The notes: generated by a model from the sequence alone, not told the origin. A stretch of 64,000 nucleotides of DNA from Curculioniphilus buchneri (GCF_964275155.1 NZ_OZ193413.1:62001-126000); one strand, 5' to 3'. Shown: positions 9,218 to 19,710, counted from the first letter of the stretch. Translations and numbers: made by a program.

Positions 9218-10722
9218 TCTTAAAAAATAATATGAAGACTTCAGACAAAACCGATTCAACCCAATCTTGGATAAAAACTAAACGTTATAAAGAAGGATTC
9301 TTTACTCATGTAACAACTGAAGAATTAGCATGTGGTATTAGTGAAGACATAATACATAAAATATCCGAGATACGTGGTGAACCGAAATGGATGTTAGAAT
9401 TTCGTCTTAATGCGTATCGCGCTTGGCTAAACATGAAAGAACCGCATTGGTTGAAAGCAAATTATACAACGCTTGATTATAATACATACATATATTATTC
9501 AGCGCCACTATGTACTAATCATAATAGTACGCACGATATACAATCGAATACAATGCAAACAGATGATACCAAAAAAGTAAAAAATTACTTAACAAATGAA
9601 GTAGAGCAAGCCTTTAATCAATTGGGTATTCCGGTGCGAGAAGGAAGTGCTGTAGCTGTAGATGCAATTTTTGATTCAGTTTCAGTATCCACAACTTATC
9701 GCCATAAATTAGCAAAAATAGGTATTATATTTTGTTCTTTTAGCGAAGCAATACACGACTATCCAGAATTAGTACGCCAATATTTGGGCAGTGTTGTACC
9801 TGCTAATGATAATTTTTTTGCTGCACTAAATGCGGCAGTAGCTTCCGACGGCACTTTCGTATATATTCCAAAAGGAGTGCATTGCCCTATGGAACTGTCA
9901 ACGTATTTTCGCATTAACTCTGCTAAAACTGGCCAGTTTGAACGAACAATTTTAATTGCCGATGAAGGCAGTTATGTTAGTTATATTGAAGGTTGTTCAG
10001 CACCAGTACGTAATAGCTATCAATTGCATGCAGCAGTAGTAGAAGTTATCGTTCTTAAAGATGCTGAAGTAAAATACTCCACAATACAAAACTGGTTTTC
10101 TGGTGATGAACTTAAAGGCGGAATTCTCAATTTTGTCACTAAACGTGCATTATGCGCCGGTGATAATTCAAAAATGTCTTGGACACAATCTGAAACAGGA
10201 TCAGCCATTACTTGGAAATATCCAAGTGTTATTTTACGTGGTAATAATACAACAGGGGAATTTTTTTCAGTAGCAGTTACTAATGGTTATCAGCAAGCAG
10301 ATACTGGAACAAAAATGATTCACATAGGTAAGAATACTCGTTCAACTATTATTTCAAAGGGAATTTCTTCTGGACGAGGTGAAAATAGTTACCGAGGGCT
10401 AGTTAAAATTATGCCTACTGCTACTAATGCAAGAAATTTCACTCAATGCGACTCAATGTTGATCGGTAGTGAATGTGGTGCTCACACTTTTCCATCTGTG
10501 GAAGTACACAATGATACTGCTCACGTAGAGCATGAAGCTACAACTTCCCGAATTAGTGAAGAGCAACTATTTTACTGTCGTCAACGCGGTATCAGCGATG
10601 ATGATGCAATTTCTATTATCGTTAATGGATTTTGTAAAGATATTTTTTCCGAACTGCCATTAGAATTTGCCGTTGAAGCACAAAAATTACTAACTATTAG
10701 TCTTGAAAATAGTGTAGGTTGA
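9214..10722 (+). CDS. sufB: SufB, cluster scaffold subunit of SufBC2D
   Basis: SufB is the platform on which the SUF machinery assembles [Fe-S] clusters; it accepts persulfide sulfur from SufE. The 502-residue protein (E. coli 495) is conserved throughout. The key cysteine equivalent to E. coli Cys405 is present in FTQCDSMLIG, and the His-Glu pair in HVEHEATTSR matches His433/Glu434. The assigned ATG overlaps sufA by 4 nt; an alternative ATG at 9229 would remove five residues. A second cysteine of E. coli (in VECRNN) is Val here, a position not known to be essential. A 66-bp gap precedes sufC. Confidence 0.97.
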   Translation: MILKNNMKTSDKTDSTQSWIKTKRYKEGFFTHVTTEELACGISEDIIHKISEIRGEPKWMLEFRLNAYRAWLNMKEPHWLKANYTTLDYNTYIYYSAPLCTNHNSTHDIQSNTMQTDDTKKVKNYLTNEVEQAFNQLGIPVREGSAVAVDAIFDSVSVSTTYRHKLAKIGIIFCSFSEAIHDYPELVRQYLGSVVPANDNFFAALNAAVASDGTFVYIPKGVHCPMELSTYFRINSAKTGQFERTILIADEGSYVSYIEGCSAPVRNSYQLHAAVVEVIVLKDAEVKYSTIQNWFSGDELKGGILNFVTKRALCAGDNSKMSWTQSETGSAITWKYPSVILRGNNTTGEFFSVAVTNGYQQADTGTKMIHIGKNTRSTIISKGISSGRGENSYRGLVKIMPTATNARNFTQCDSMLIGSECGAHTFPSVEVHNDTAHVEHEATTSRISEEQLFYCRQRGISDDDAISIIVNGFCKDIFSELPLEFAVEAQKLLTISLENSVG

Positions 10723-10788
10723 ATATATGTGTGTTAGGTCATATTTATTCAAATAGCTTTAACAAAACTAGGTAAAGGAACATAACAT

Positions 10789-11532
10789 ATGTTATCAATC
10801 AAAGAATTAAAGGTTGTCATAGACGACAAAATAATTCTTAATGGACTAAATCTAGAAATAAAACCTGGTGAAGTACATGCTATTATGGGACCAAATGGTT
10901 CTGGAAAAAGTACCTTATCTGCGACACTTGCAGGACGTGAAGATTGTAAAATTAGTACAGGCAGGGTATTGTTTAAAGGTAGTGACTTACTTTCTATGAA
11001 AGTAGAAGAACGAGCAGGGGAAGGTATCTTTATGGCATTTCAATATCCAGTAGAAATTCCAGGTGTCAGTAATCATTATTTTTTACAAACTGCCTTAAAT
11101 GCTGTACGTAAATATCGTGAGAAAATACCGTTAGATCGATTTGCTTTTAATGAGTTAATAGAATCTAAAATAAAACTATTAAATATGCCAAATGACTTAT
11201 TAACTCGTTCAGTTAACGTTGGTTTTTCTGGTGGTGAAAAGAAACGTAATGATATTTTACAAATGGCTATATTAGAACCAGATTTATGTATTTTAGATGA
11301 AACAGACTCTGGTCTAGACATCGATGCGTTAAAAATCGTATCACACGGTATAAATACATTACGTCATGGTAACAGATCATTTATTATAATTACACACTAT
11401 CAACGTATTTTAGATTATGTCACACCTGATCATGTTCATGTACTATATCAAGGTAGAATTGTGAAATCCGGTAATTTTTCTCTAGTAAAACAGCTTGAGG
11501 AGCAAGGATATGGTTGGCTTACCGAACAATAA
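10789..11532 (+). CDS. sufC: SufC, ABC-type ATPase of the SUF system
   Basis: Soluble ABC ATPase that binds SufB and SufD and drives conformational change during cluster assembly. The 247-residue protein shows the Walker A GPNGSGKST (residues 34-42), the SufC-specific signature FSGGEKKRN, and Walker B CILDETDSGLD. A strong ribosome binding site, AAAGGAAC, precedes the ATG. Its last 23 bases overlap the start of sufD in another frame, an arrangement I recall from E. coli as well. Confidence 0.97.
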   Translation: MLSIKELKVVIDDKIILNGLNLEIKPGEVHAIMGPNGSGKSTLSATLAGREDCKISTGRVLFKGSDLLSMKVEERAGEGIFMAFQYPVEIPGVSNHYFLQTALNAVRKYREKIPLDRFAFNELIESKIKLLNMPNDLLTRSVNVGFSGGEKKRNDILQMAILEPDLCILDETDSGLDIDALKIVSHGINTLRHGNRSFIIITHYQRILDYVTPDHVHVLYQGRIVKSGNFSLVKQLEEQGYGWLTEQ

Positions 11533-12793
11533 TCATCTTTCTGCCTTGCACCAATGGCGAAAATTATTTTTTGAAAAACAAAATAATGCACAGTCTACTC
11601 AAGCTTATACTCACTGGCAAAGTGTTGAACGTTTAGGCATGCCTACTCATAAACATGAACATTGGAAATATATTTCATTAAAAAAATTTCTTGCATATTA
11701 CTTTTCATTAGTTACTCACACGGTAATGACCGTAGATCATAATACTTTTAGTCTAGGATTAAACGCTTATCGTCTAATTTTTATTAATGGTTTCTTTATA
11801 GAAAGGCTAAGCGATACAGAAACTGGCGTATGGCATATCGAAGTTGAACAAGGTTCCAGGCGTAAGCCGTTACCTTCTCCTATTTATTCAGAGGTATTTT
11901 TGCACTTAACGGAAAGTTTCAGCCAAGAAACTATCCGTATTTGTCTGCCATCGAATAGAACAGCATCTAAACCACTCTATCTACTGCATATTAGCCAAGG
12001 TAATGAAGATAAAAAAACATTAAACATGATGCATTATCGCCATCATATTGATATTGAAATGGGAGCACGAGGAGAAGTGATAGAACATTTCGTTAGCATG
12101 GACCAAAAAGGACATTTTAGCGGAGCACGAACATCAATTACAGTAGGTGATAACGCCCACCTAAATTATATTAAATTAGCGTTTGAAAACCATGCTAGTT
12201 ATCATTTTGGTTACGATGATATCATCATCGGACAAAATGCTGTAGTACGCAACAGAATATTTGTCCTTGGATCCGAATTAGCACGACACCAAACTAGCGT
12301 GCAATTAAATGGAGAGGGATCGGATTTATTAATCAATAGTCTTATGCTACCTTTTGGAGAGAGTATTAGCAATACTAGTACTTACCTTGAACATAATAAA
12401 GGCTATTGTCTAAGTCGTCAATTGCATAAAATAATTGCCGGAAATCGTGGTAAAGGAATATTTAACGGTTTAATTAAAGTTGCTAAATATGCACTCAAGA
12501 CTGACAGTCATATGATTAATAATAGCCTTTTGATGAACCGATTAGCTGAAGTGAATACTAACCCTCAATTAGAAATTTATACAGATGATGTTAAATGCAG
12601 TCACGGTGCTACTATTGGCTGTATTGACGAAGAACAAATGTTTTATTTACGTTCACGAGGAATTATCCGCACAGATAGTCAAAAAATGATTCTCTCTGCT
12701 TTTTTAGCAGAGGTGATAGAAATAATTCACCATGATACTGTACGAGAGATTATACAAGCTCGTATTGAAGAAACCTTCCAAGAGGTAGTATGA
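11510..12793 (+). CDS. sufD: SufD, SufBC2D complex subunit
   Basis: SufD is the SufB paralogue that completes the SufBC2D scaffold and helps in iron entry. An in-frame ATG exists at 11495, but the ATG at 11510 is chosen because MVGLPNNN aligns with the E. coli MAGLPNNS start, giving 427 aa (E. coli 423). The C-terminal beta-helix core is intact (LEHNKGYCLSRQLHK, YTDDVKCSHGATIG). The conserved His of the SufB-SufD interface lies in VKCSHGAT. It overlaps sufC by 23 nt and sufS by 4 nt, so the three genes are probably translationally coupled. Confidence 0.96.
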   Translation: MVGLPNNNHLSALHQWRKLFFEKQNNAQSTQAYTHWQSVERLGMPTHKHEHWKYISLKKFLAYYFSLVTHTVMTVDHNTFSLGLNAYRLIFINGFFIERLSDTETGVWHIEVEQGSRRKPLPSPIYSEVFLHLTESFSQETIRICLPSNRTASKPLYLLHISQGNEDKKTLNMMHYRHHIDIEMGARGEVIEHFVSMDQKGHFSGARTSITVGDNAHLNYIKLAFENHASYHFGYDDIIIGQNAVVRNRIFVLGSELARHQTSVQLNGEGSDLLINSLMLPFGESISNTSTYLEHNKGYCLSRQLHKIIAGNRGKGIFNGLIKVAKYALKTDSHMINNSLLMNRLAEVNTNPQLEIYTDDVKCSHGATIGCIDEEQMFYLRSRGIIRTDSQKMILSAFLAEVIEIIHHDTVREIIQARIEETFQEVV

Positions 12794-14016
12794 TCTATCC
12801 CATTGATCAAATTCGATCCGATTTCCCAATTTTAACACGACATGTAAATAAGCAAAAGTTAATTTATCTTGATAGTGCAGCAAGTGCACAAAAGCCTAAT
12901 ACTGTTATTAATTGTGAAAGTAATTATTACCGACAGGGATACGCTGCAGTGCATAGAGGAATTCATACACTAAGTAGTGAAGCAACGGATCGTATGGAAC
13001 AGGTGCGTATTCAAGTATCGCGATTCATTAATGCTACATCAGCGGATGAAATTATTTTTACAAAAGGTACTACTGAAGGTATTAATTTAGTGGCAAATAG
13101 TTGGGGACGACATTTTACACAATCTGGCGATAATATTATTATTACTGAAATGGAACATCACTCGAATATTGTTCCTTGGCAAATGTTGGCTCAAGAAAAA
13201 AATCTTACACTGCGTTATATTCCTTTACTACCAAATGGAACTTTAGATATCGATAGGTTATCGTCGCTCGTTGATAAAAGAACACGACTGTTCGCTATAA
13301 CACAAGTATCTAATGTTTTAGGCACAGTTACTCCTTTAACATCTTTAATTTCTATAGTACGTTCATCTAGCGATGCACTAGTGTTGATTGATGGTGCTCA
13401 AGGAGTTATGCATAAAAAAGTAAATGTACAAGCGCTGGATTGTGATTTTTATGTCTTTTCTGGACATAAACTTTATGGACCTTCCGGTATCGGTATCCTG
13501 TACGGTCGAAAAATGTTGTTAGATAGCATGCCTCCATGGGAAGGAGGTGGATCAATGATTCGTAGCGTTACTTTAAAATTTGGTACTACTTTTAGTCGTA
13601 TCCCGACTCGGTTTGAAGCAGGCTCACCAAATACTGCCGGTATTATTGGACTAGGTGCTGCTATCGATTATATCGAGCAAATAGGATTGGATAATATTCA
13701 AGTTTATGAAAATAGGTTAATGTGCTATGCGTTACAAACGTTACGACAAGTACCAGAGTTAATTCTTTATGGGCCAGAAGAGCGTATTGGAGTCATAGCT
13801 TTTAATTTTCATCATCATCATGCTTATGATGTAGGGAGTTTTCTTGATCAGTATGGTATTGCTATTCGTACTGGTCACCTTTGTGCAATGCCATTAATGG
13901 CGTATTTTAAGGTACCAAGTATGTGTCGTGCATCTTTAGCAATATACACTAATTATGATGATATCGATTGTTTGGTAACTGGTTTGCTACGAATCCACCG
14001 TTTACTTAAATTATAA
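12790..14016 (+). CDS. sufS: SufS, cysteine desulfurase (class II)
   Basis: PLP enzyme that takes sulfur from cysteine as a persulfide and hands it to SufE. At 408 aa it matches E. coli SufS (406). His123 in MEHHSN stacks on PLP, the Schiff-base lysine is in FSGHKLYGP (about Lys227), and the persulfide cysteine is in RTGHLCAMP (about Cys365). The motif normally reads GHHC; here the second His is Leu (GHLC), next to the catalytic Cys. It overlaps sufD by ATGA and is followed after 26 bp by sufE. Confidence 0.96.
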   Translation: MIYPIDQIRSDFPILTRHVNKQKLIYLDSAASAQKPNTVINCESNYYRQGYAAVHRGIHTLSSEATDRMEQVRIQVSRFINATSADEIIFTKGTTEGINLVANSWGRHFTQSGDNIIITEMEHHSNIVPWQMLAQEKNLTLRYIPLLPNGTLDIDRLSSLVDKRTRLFAITQVSNVLGTVTPLTSLISIVRSSSDALVLIDGAQGVMHKKVNVQALDCDFYVFSGHKLYGPSGIGILYGRKMLLDSMPPWEGGGSMIRSVTLKFGTTFSRIPTRFEAGSPNTAGIIGLGAAIDYIEQIGLDNIQVYENRLMCYALQTLRQVPELILYGPEERIGVIAFNFHHHHAYDVGSFLDQYGIAIRTGHLCAMPLMAYFKVPSMCRASLAIYTNYDDIDCLVTGLLRIHRLLKL

Positions 14017-14042
14017 CTCCTAATTGCGGAGTAAACATTAGC

Positions 14043-14489
14043 ATGGAATCACTACTACCTAATAAACAACAATTATTGAAAAATTTTTTTCTTTGTAGAA
14101 ATTGGGAGGAAAAGTATCTTTATATTATAGAGTTAGGTAATTATCTTCCATCATTTCCATTGAGTATGCGCATTCCAGATAATCTCATTATGGGTTGTCA
14201 AAGTCAAGTCTGGATTATAATGATGATTACTGCTGGTACGTCTGGTGTAGTTCAACTATATGGCGACAGCGATGCTGCTATCGTGAAAGGGCTAATTGCT
14301 ATAGTATTTATACTTTACAACGGATTGAGCGCAACGGAACTCAGTATACTTGATGTACGTCCATTCTTTAATTCAATAGAATTGGGTCGACATTTGACGT
14401 CATCTCGATTACAGGGCATAGAAGCTATGATACGTACTATTCGCGCACAGGCTATACAACATATAAAAACACATCATTATAATATGTAG
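14043..14489 (+). CDS. sufE: SufE, sulfur acceptor for SufS
   Basis: SufE takes persulfide sulfur from SufS and delivers it to SufB. At 148 aa it is slightly longer than E. coli SufE (138) through a small insertion after the GCQSQVW block and a longer C-terminus. The acceptor cysteine is Cys52 in MGCQSQVW. LYGDSDAAIVKGLIA and DVRPFF are family hallmarks. GCGGAG precedes the ATG. It is the last gene of the suf operon. Confidence 0.95.
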   Translation: MESLLPNKQQLLKNFFLCRNWEEKYLYIIELGNYLPSFPLSMRIPDNLIMGCQSQVWIIMMITAGTSGVVQLYGDSDAAIVKGLIAIVFILYNGLSATELSILDVRPFFNSIELGRHLTSSRLQGIEAMIRTIRAQAIQHIKTHHYNM

Positions 14490-15042
14490 TGTTATTTATT
14501 GATACAAATCAAAGAAATATCACACTTTAGAAGTAAAATACTGTCCTATTAAAAGAGTAGATACAGAAATTTATTTCAAGATTAGAGATTAATAAAACTT
14601 TTTTGACAAAATATAAATCAGCATGGTCACGATAAAATATCTAAGTTCAATGTTAGTTACATATAAAATAATAAATTATAGATTTTTAATTCTTATCAGT
14701 GTCAGGATAAGATCTCTTTTGATTTGATGATTTTCAAAAGAAGACCTATATTCCTTATTCCTTTGTGCTTTTTATTTACACTAATCGATAATTCTACAAT
14801 TAAATGAATACTAATTCATTTAATCAGTAGTCTTTTAATAATATTTTAGTCTTTGAGACAATATTACATTGCACCATTCATTTTTTATATCATTTGGTTA
14901 TATTAGTTTTAATAACTATAGTTAAATATGAATGAATACTTTTAATAGTATTGCATGCGATCTATTAAAATTTATGAAAAAGTATTTTACTGTGAACTAA
15001 TCTATTTAATTATTAGTACGTTCTTACTGATATGGGATGATA
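14490..15042. other. Spacer between convergent sufE and dut
   Basis: No gene seen. Two adjacent perfect stems lie at 14691-14712 (TCTTATC/GATAAGA) and 14715-14741 (TCTTTTGA/TCAAAAGA), about 200 bp after sufE. They are not followed by a convincing T-run, so I do not call them terminators. Confidence 0.45.
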
Positions 15043-15498
15043 TTATCCAGAATGACCAAAACCTTGTGCACCACGATTGCTGACATTAACAAATGACGTG
15101 ACTAAATTGAATTCAACTTGTATTACCGGTATAAAAATCATTTGTGCTATGCGAATACCAGGTTCAAGATGAAAAATCTGTTGGCTACGGTTCCATGCTG
15201 AAATTATTAATTCTCCTTGATAATCAGAATCTATAAGTCCTACTAAATTTCCCAATACGATACCATGTTTATGACCTAAACCTGAACGCGGTAAGATTAT
15301 TGCAGCTAAGTTAATATCGACAATATGAATTGCTAGTCCGGTTGGAATAAGAATTGTTTCTTTTGGTTTTATTTTTATTGTATCATTAATACAAGCACAT
15401 AAATCTAGACCGGCAGATCCTTCTGTAGCATAAGTTGGCAGTGGAAAAAGATTTCCTATGCGACTGTCTAAGATTTTAATGTTTATTTTTTTGATCAT
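15043..15498 (-). CDS. dut: dUTP pyrophosphatase (dUTPase)
   Basis: Hydrolyses dUTP to dUMP and PPi, keeping uracil out of DNA and supplying dUMP for thymidylate. The trimeric dUTPase fold is intact in 151 aa: ATEGSAGLDL (motif 1), PRSGLGHKHGI (motif 2), GNLVGLIDSDYQGEL (motif 3, catalytic Asp), RIAQMIF (motif 4) and the C-terminal RGAQGFGHSG (motif 5, P-loop-like). Its start overlaps the end of coaBC by 23 bp, and the coaBC-dut order is as in E. coli, so it is probably expressed from the coaBC promoter. Confidence 0.97.
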   Translation of the reverse strand: MIKKINIKILDSRIGNLFPLPTYATEGSAGLDLCACINDTIKIKPKETILIPTGLAIHIVDINLAAIILPRSGLGHKHGIVLGNLVGLIDSDYQGELIISAWNRSQQIFHLEPGIRIAQMIFIPVIQVEFNLVTSFVNVSNRGAQGFGHSG

Positions 15499-16690
15499 AA
15501 TGTTTGATTATCTCATCAATAAGTTTTTGAGCTAGTAAGGTTTTATCACTTAAAAACAATAGAGTATCTCCATTTTTCCAAAACAAATGCAATGTATTAT
15601 AATCACTATCAAATCCCTGATGTGCATCAGCAATATTATTAGCACAAATTAAATCGAGACGTTTAGTTAAAAGCTTTTTTCTAGCATATTTTTTCATGTT
15701 GTGAGTTTCTGCAGAAAATCCGACGACATAAGGACGATTCTTAGTTAATCCACTTACAGTAGCTATAATATCAGGATTTTTAATAAGTTTCATTATTAAC
15801 TCATTACCTATTTTTTTTATTTTTTTTGGAGAAAAAAATTGAGCACGGTAATCAGCTACTGCTGCACAACCAATAAAAATATGTTGTTTCTGAATATTAC
15901 ACATTACTGCATCTTTCATTTCAAGTGCGCTGATAACATTAATTCGCGTTACGCCTAATGGCGTTGGTAGGCCCACTGGACCTGATATTAATATCACTTT
16001 AGCGCCTCTAGATACAGCTGCACGGGCAATAGAAAATCCCATTTTTCCAGAACTATGATTACTAAGAAAACGTACTGGATCCAATGCTTCTCGAGTTGGG
16101 CCTGCAGTAATCATTATATTGAGGTTATTTAATGAATAGTCAAGGATAAAATGTTGTATGATTAAATTCACGATATCAATAGGTTCAAGCATTCGTCCAA
16201 AACCAATATCACCGCATGCTTGACTTCCTTCGTCTGGTCCCCAGATCATCACGCCACGACTTCTTAGTATTGCCAAATTAGCTTGTGTGACAGTAGCTCG
16301 ATACATTTGCTGATTCATTACCGGTACTACTGCTATCGGAGCTGGTGTTGCTAAACAGAGAGCACTGAGTAAATCATTTGCAAATCCTGCAGTCAAACGT
16401 GCTAGTAGATTAGCAGTTGCGGGAGCAAGTAGAACTAGATCTGCCCATTTTGCTAGTTCAATATGGCCCATGGCTGTTTTGGGGATTGTATCAAATAGAG
16501 CATCTATTACTGGATGGTATGATACTGCTTGTAGAGTAAGAGGTGTAATAAATTTCTTTGCCGATAATGTCATGACTATTCGCACTTCAGCACCAAGTTT
16601 ATGTAAACGGCGTACCAATTCTGGAGATTTATAAGCAGCAATACTACCGCTTATACCCAATATGATATTTTTTTCGGTCAGTCCCGTCAT
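15476..16690 (-). CDS. coaBC: Bifunctional CoaBC (PPC synthetase / decarboxylase)
   Basis: Two steps of coenzyme A synthesis: CoaB joins cysteine to 4'-phosphopantothenate, and CoaC (N-terminal, FMN-dependent) decarboxylates the product. It has 404 aa against 406 in E. coli. The CoaC half (about 1-190) shows the catalytic His76 in MGHIEL, Asn126 in PVMNQQMYR and Cys159 in SQACGDIG. The CoaB half shows ITAGPTREALDPVRFLSNHSSGKMG and the lysine-rich KKIKK segment. Both activities look intact. It is the first gene of a coaBC-dut pair. Confidence 0.96.
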   Translation of the reverse strand: MTGLTEKNIILGISGSIAAYKSPELVRRLHKLGAEVRIVMTLSAKKFITPLTLQAVSYHPVIDALFDTIPKTAMGHIELAKWADLVLLAPATANLLARLTAGFANDLLSALCLATPAPIAVVPVMNQQMYRATVTQANLAILRSRGVMIWGPDEGSQACGDIGFGRMLEPIDIVNLIIQHFILDYSLNNLNIMITAGPTREALDPVRFLSNHSSGKMGFSIARAAVSRGAKVILISGPVGLPTPLGVTRINVISALEMKDAVMCNIQKQHIFIGCAAVADYRAQFFSPKKIKKIGNELIMKLIKNPDIIATVSGLTKNRPYVVGFSAETHNMKKYARKKLLTKRLDLICANNIADAHQGFDSDYNTLHLFWKNGDTLLFLSDKTLLAQKLIDEIIKHYDQKNKH

Positions 16691-18951
16691 TCTGTATATC
16701 CTGATACATTGTTATAATAAGATGTTATTTTAATCATCTGTACATCACACGTTGTTATGTGATATAACTTATTAAAATTAAAGAAGTTTTCATCCGCTTA
16801 TGTTAGTTCAATTTAAAAATTAATTTAGAATTAGTTCCAATGTATTAATTAATATAACATGATTAAAGATCATGTATATGCAATGAATATACTTTTCGAG
16901 TTTTTAAAAATTGTAAATTTAGTATTTTAAATGACTTTAATATTATTCTAGAGCATTGATAAACGTAGTTTGCATGATGCTTCAAAAACTTTTGTCTTAT
17001 TCATTTCTTTAAAATTTCTACATGAATTGAGTGAAGATCTATAAACAACATACATAAATGCATTTTTTATTTAGCTTTTATAAAAGTATAGTAATTATTT
17101 CGTTAATGTACTTTTTTCTACAAAACCTTTTAATGTGATTTAATAATTTAAAAAACATTTTTTATTCCAATATGAATTATATATTAGTCATTAAAATCAT
17201 TCTATTAAATACGGAAATCTCTCAAGTATAATATGATTATATCGCTATCTTGAATCATTTATCCTATTCAGGAATGAAAATATTTTTTGTCTATTGGAAA
17301 TAGTAACAGTACTTTTTTATAATGAATATTATAGCTATAAAGTACAGAGTTGATATAAAACCATAAGATATTATGCATCATAAATACATCAAATATTCTG
17401 ACTAATTCTATTAATTATATAGAACATAGTATGTTCTAACGTCACGAAATAGCATATAACATTACTGTTATGCTAGAGTAGTTTATTTCATGTACGCCAA
17501 TCATATGCTTGATTAGTAAATATCTCTTACTTATACTCAAGTTAACACATTAAGCTCACTTATTCTATGAATTTATGATCGTATAACGACAGATGACAAC
17601 ATTGATTTTATTTTATAAAAATAAAAAAGAAAGTGATACAATCAGTACATTAATTTAATTATAGATAATAAACATTTTTTATTAAAAAATATTTAAATAT
17701 ATATACAATATTATAATAATAATTATAGTTTAATTTAAACTTAATAGTAACTAATTATTATCATTTTACTATATGTACTGAATATCAGTATTTATTTGAT
17801 CGTACTAATATATAACAACTTGAGCATAACAATACACAAGTATTGATTTAATATGATATTATCAGAAAATAATCATATCTTGAAATAAAGATAATAATGT
17901 TATTATAACCAATATTGAATACTATGCATTTATATTGGATTACACACTATAACTGCTAAATAACTGCTAACTTTTTATTAATATTAACTGAGTAATTAAT
18001 ATATTCGTTCTTTACGTTTCATAATTTAATGTAAAATAAATATTTAACTTTATTGACTAGTATAAATTTCGTAAATCATATGCAGCTTATACTTAAAGTA
18101 TATAATGCTTATTTTTTTGAAAATATAACGTGTATTATGAATACAGCCGTATCTTATAATTTCAGTAATCAATTAATTTACTAATATAGTGATTAATATA
18201 TTATACTAAAATGCAAAAAGATGATGTTTATACATATTACACTACTTTAAAGTAGTTGTTAGGAATCCAAAAAACGTTACACATTAGATTTAAGTATATA
18301 ATGATTCAAAAGAGTTTCGTAAAAAATATGATGAGCTATTTAATTATGTATTAAATAATGTATAATCTCTTTGTCTAACTTTATGGTATCTGTAACTACA
18401 TCAAGTATTGTATGAGTTAACAAAGATTAATAGATACAAATAATTTACCCAGATGTAGATAAATTAAAATTGAGATCTACATTTTTTTGTCATAAGGGAT
18501 TTTTTTTAAAAAATTCAGTGTGTATAAATAATAAAATAATGTTATTAACAATCGAACATATAGCTAAAAGGAGAAAAAGGATATTCCTCTAAGCGACAGA
18601 AAAACTAAAGTCATCATATTAAGTAGGAACGACTGAAATTGTCAATTTTAAAAAAATGAAATTAAAATGAACATAATATTCAATAATATTATTACATTAT
18701 TTAAATTCTATTTAAATTCATAGTAAAAAGTACAATTGTTATTTATTAGTCAATTAATGTGTTGTTTATAGATCCTATTATGTATAAAGGACAGATTATT
18801 TATTTCATCTAAATAAAATATAAAAATTTAAAAAGATTCAACAGCCATCCTAATACTATAGGATGTTTCTGACAATGTCAATAACATTGTACAATGGAAT
18901 TGTAGTCATGAAATTATTGCGCTAAATAATTAATTTATTAGGATAATATAC
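16691..18951. other. 2.3-kb AT-rich spacer between coaBC and ubiE
   Basis: No gene or readable fossil. Contents: the second copy of ACATGAT-N5-ATCATGT at 16857-16875; a stem CATCCTA/TAGGATG at 18845-18864 followed closely by TGACAATGTCA, within 110 bp of the ubiE start. The latter could be a leader structure of ubiE, but nothing proves it. Confidence 0.5.
16857..16875. repeat. Inverted repeat ACATGAT-N5-ATCATGT, copy 2
   Basis: Identical arms, spacer length and flanking TA/A to 7023-7041. It lies 167 bp upstream of the coaBC start codon. Confidence 0.5.
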
Positions 18952-19710
18952 ATGAAAAAAAACAGTAAACCAGAAACTACTGATTTTGGTTTTAAAATTA
19001 TACCAAAAAAATATAAAACTTTAATGGTTTCTAATGTATTTCACTCTGTCGCAAAAAAATATGACCTGATGAATGACCTTATGTCATTTGGTATTCATCG
19101 TATTTGGAAACGTTTTACTATTCAGTATAGTAATACTCGTCCTGGACAAATAATTTTGGATTTGGCAGGTGGTACTGGTGATTTAACTGCTAGATTGTCA
19201 CGCTTAGTGGGTAATAAAGGAAGAGTCATACTGGCAGATATTAATGATTCTATGCTAAAAATTGGTCGTAATAGATTACGCAATTTTGGTATTGTAAATA
19301 ATGTTAGTTATATTCAGACTGATGCTGAAGTACTTCCTTTTGCTCATAATACTTTTGATTGCATCATTATTTCATTCGGCTTAAGAAATATAACTAATAA
19401 AGAAAAAGCACTACGCTCTATGTATCAGGTATTAAAAGTTGGTGGACGATTACTGATTCTCGAATTTTCTACACCATTATTTAAATGTCTTAAACAAATT
19501 TATGATTTATATTCCTTCTATATCATACCCCATATCGGAGAGATCGTAACTAATGATGCTAAGAGCTATCGCTATTTAGCAGAATCCATTCGTATGCATC
19601 CAAATCAGGAAACCTTAAAATTGATGATGTTAGATTTAGGTTTCAATGGTGTCGAATATTTTAATATGACTGGTGGCATTGTAGCTCTACATCGTGGTTA
19701 TAAGTTCTAA
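18952..19710 (+). CDS. ubiE: UbiE, C-methyltransferase of ubiquinone/menaquinone synthesis
   Basis: SAM-dependent methyltransferase that C-methylates the benzoquinol ring of ubiquinone (and demethylmenaquinol where present). At 252 aa it matches E. coli (251). VFHSVAKKYDLMNDLMSFG and the SAM motif LDLAGGTGDLTA (69-80) are intact, as are FDCIIISFGLRN and the C-terminal VALHRGYKF. AGGATAA precedes the ATG. In E. coli ubiE-ubiJ-ubiB is one operon; here ubiJ is missing and 599 bp separate ubiE from ubiB. Confidence 0.97.
   Translation: MKKNSKPETTDFGFKIIPKKYKTLMVSNVFHSVAKKYDLMNDLMSFGIHRIWKRFTIQYSNTRPGQIILDLAGGTGDLTARLSRLVGNKGRVILADINDSMLKIGRNRLRNFGIVNNVSYIQTDAEVLPFAHNTFDCIIISFGLRNITNKEKALRSMYQVLKVGGRLLILEFSTPLFKCLKQIYDLYSFYIIPHIGEIVTNDAKSYRYLAESIRMHPNQETLKLMMLDLGFNGVEYFNMTGGIVALHRGYKF

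Noticed and set aside
3327..18880. Shared word TCTGACAATGTCA in two spacers (about 3331 and 18868)
   Set aside because: Short, only two copies, with different surroundings; similar words such as GACATTGTC occur elsewhere, so coincidence is likely.
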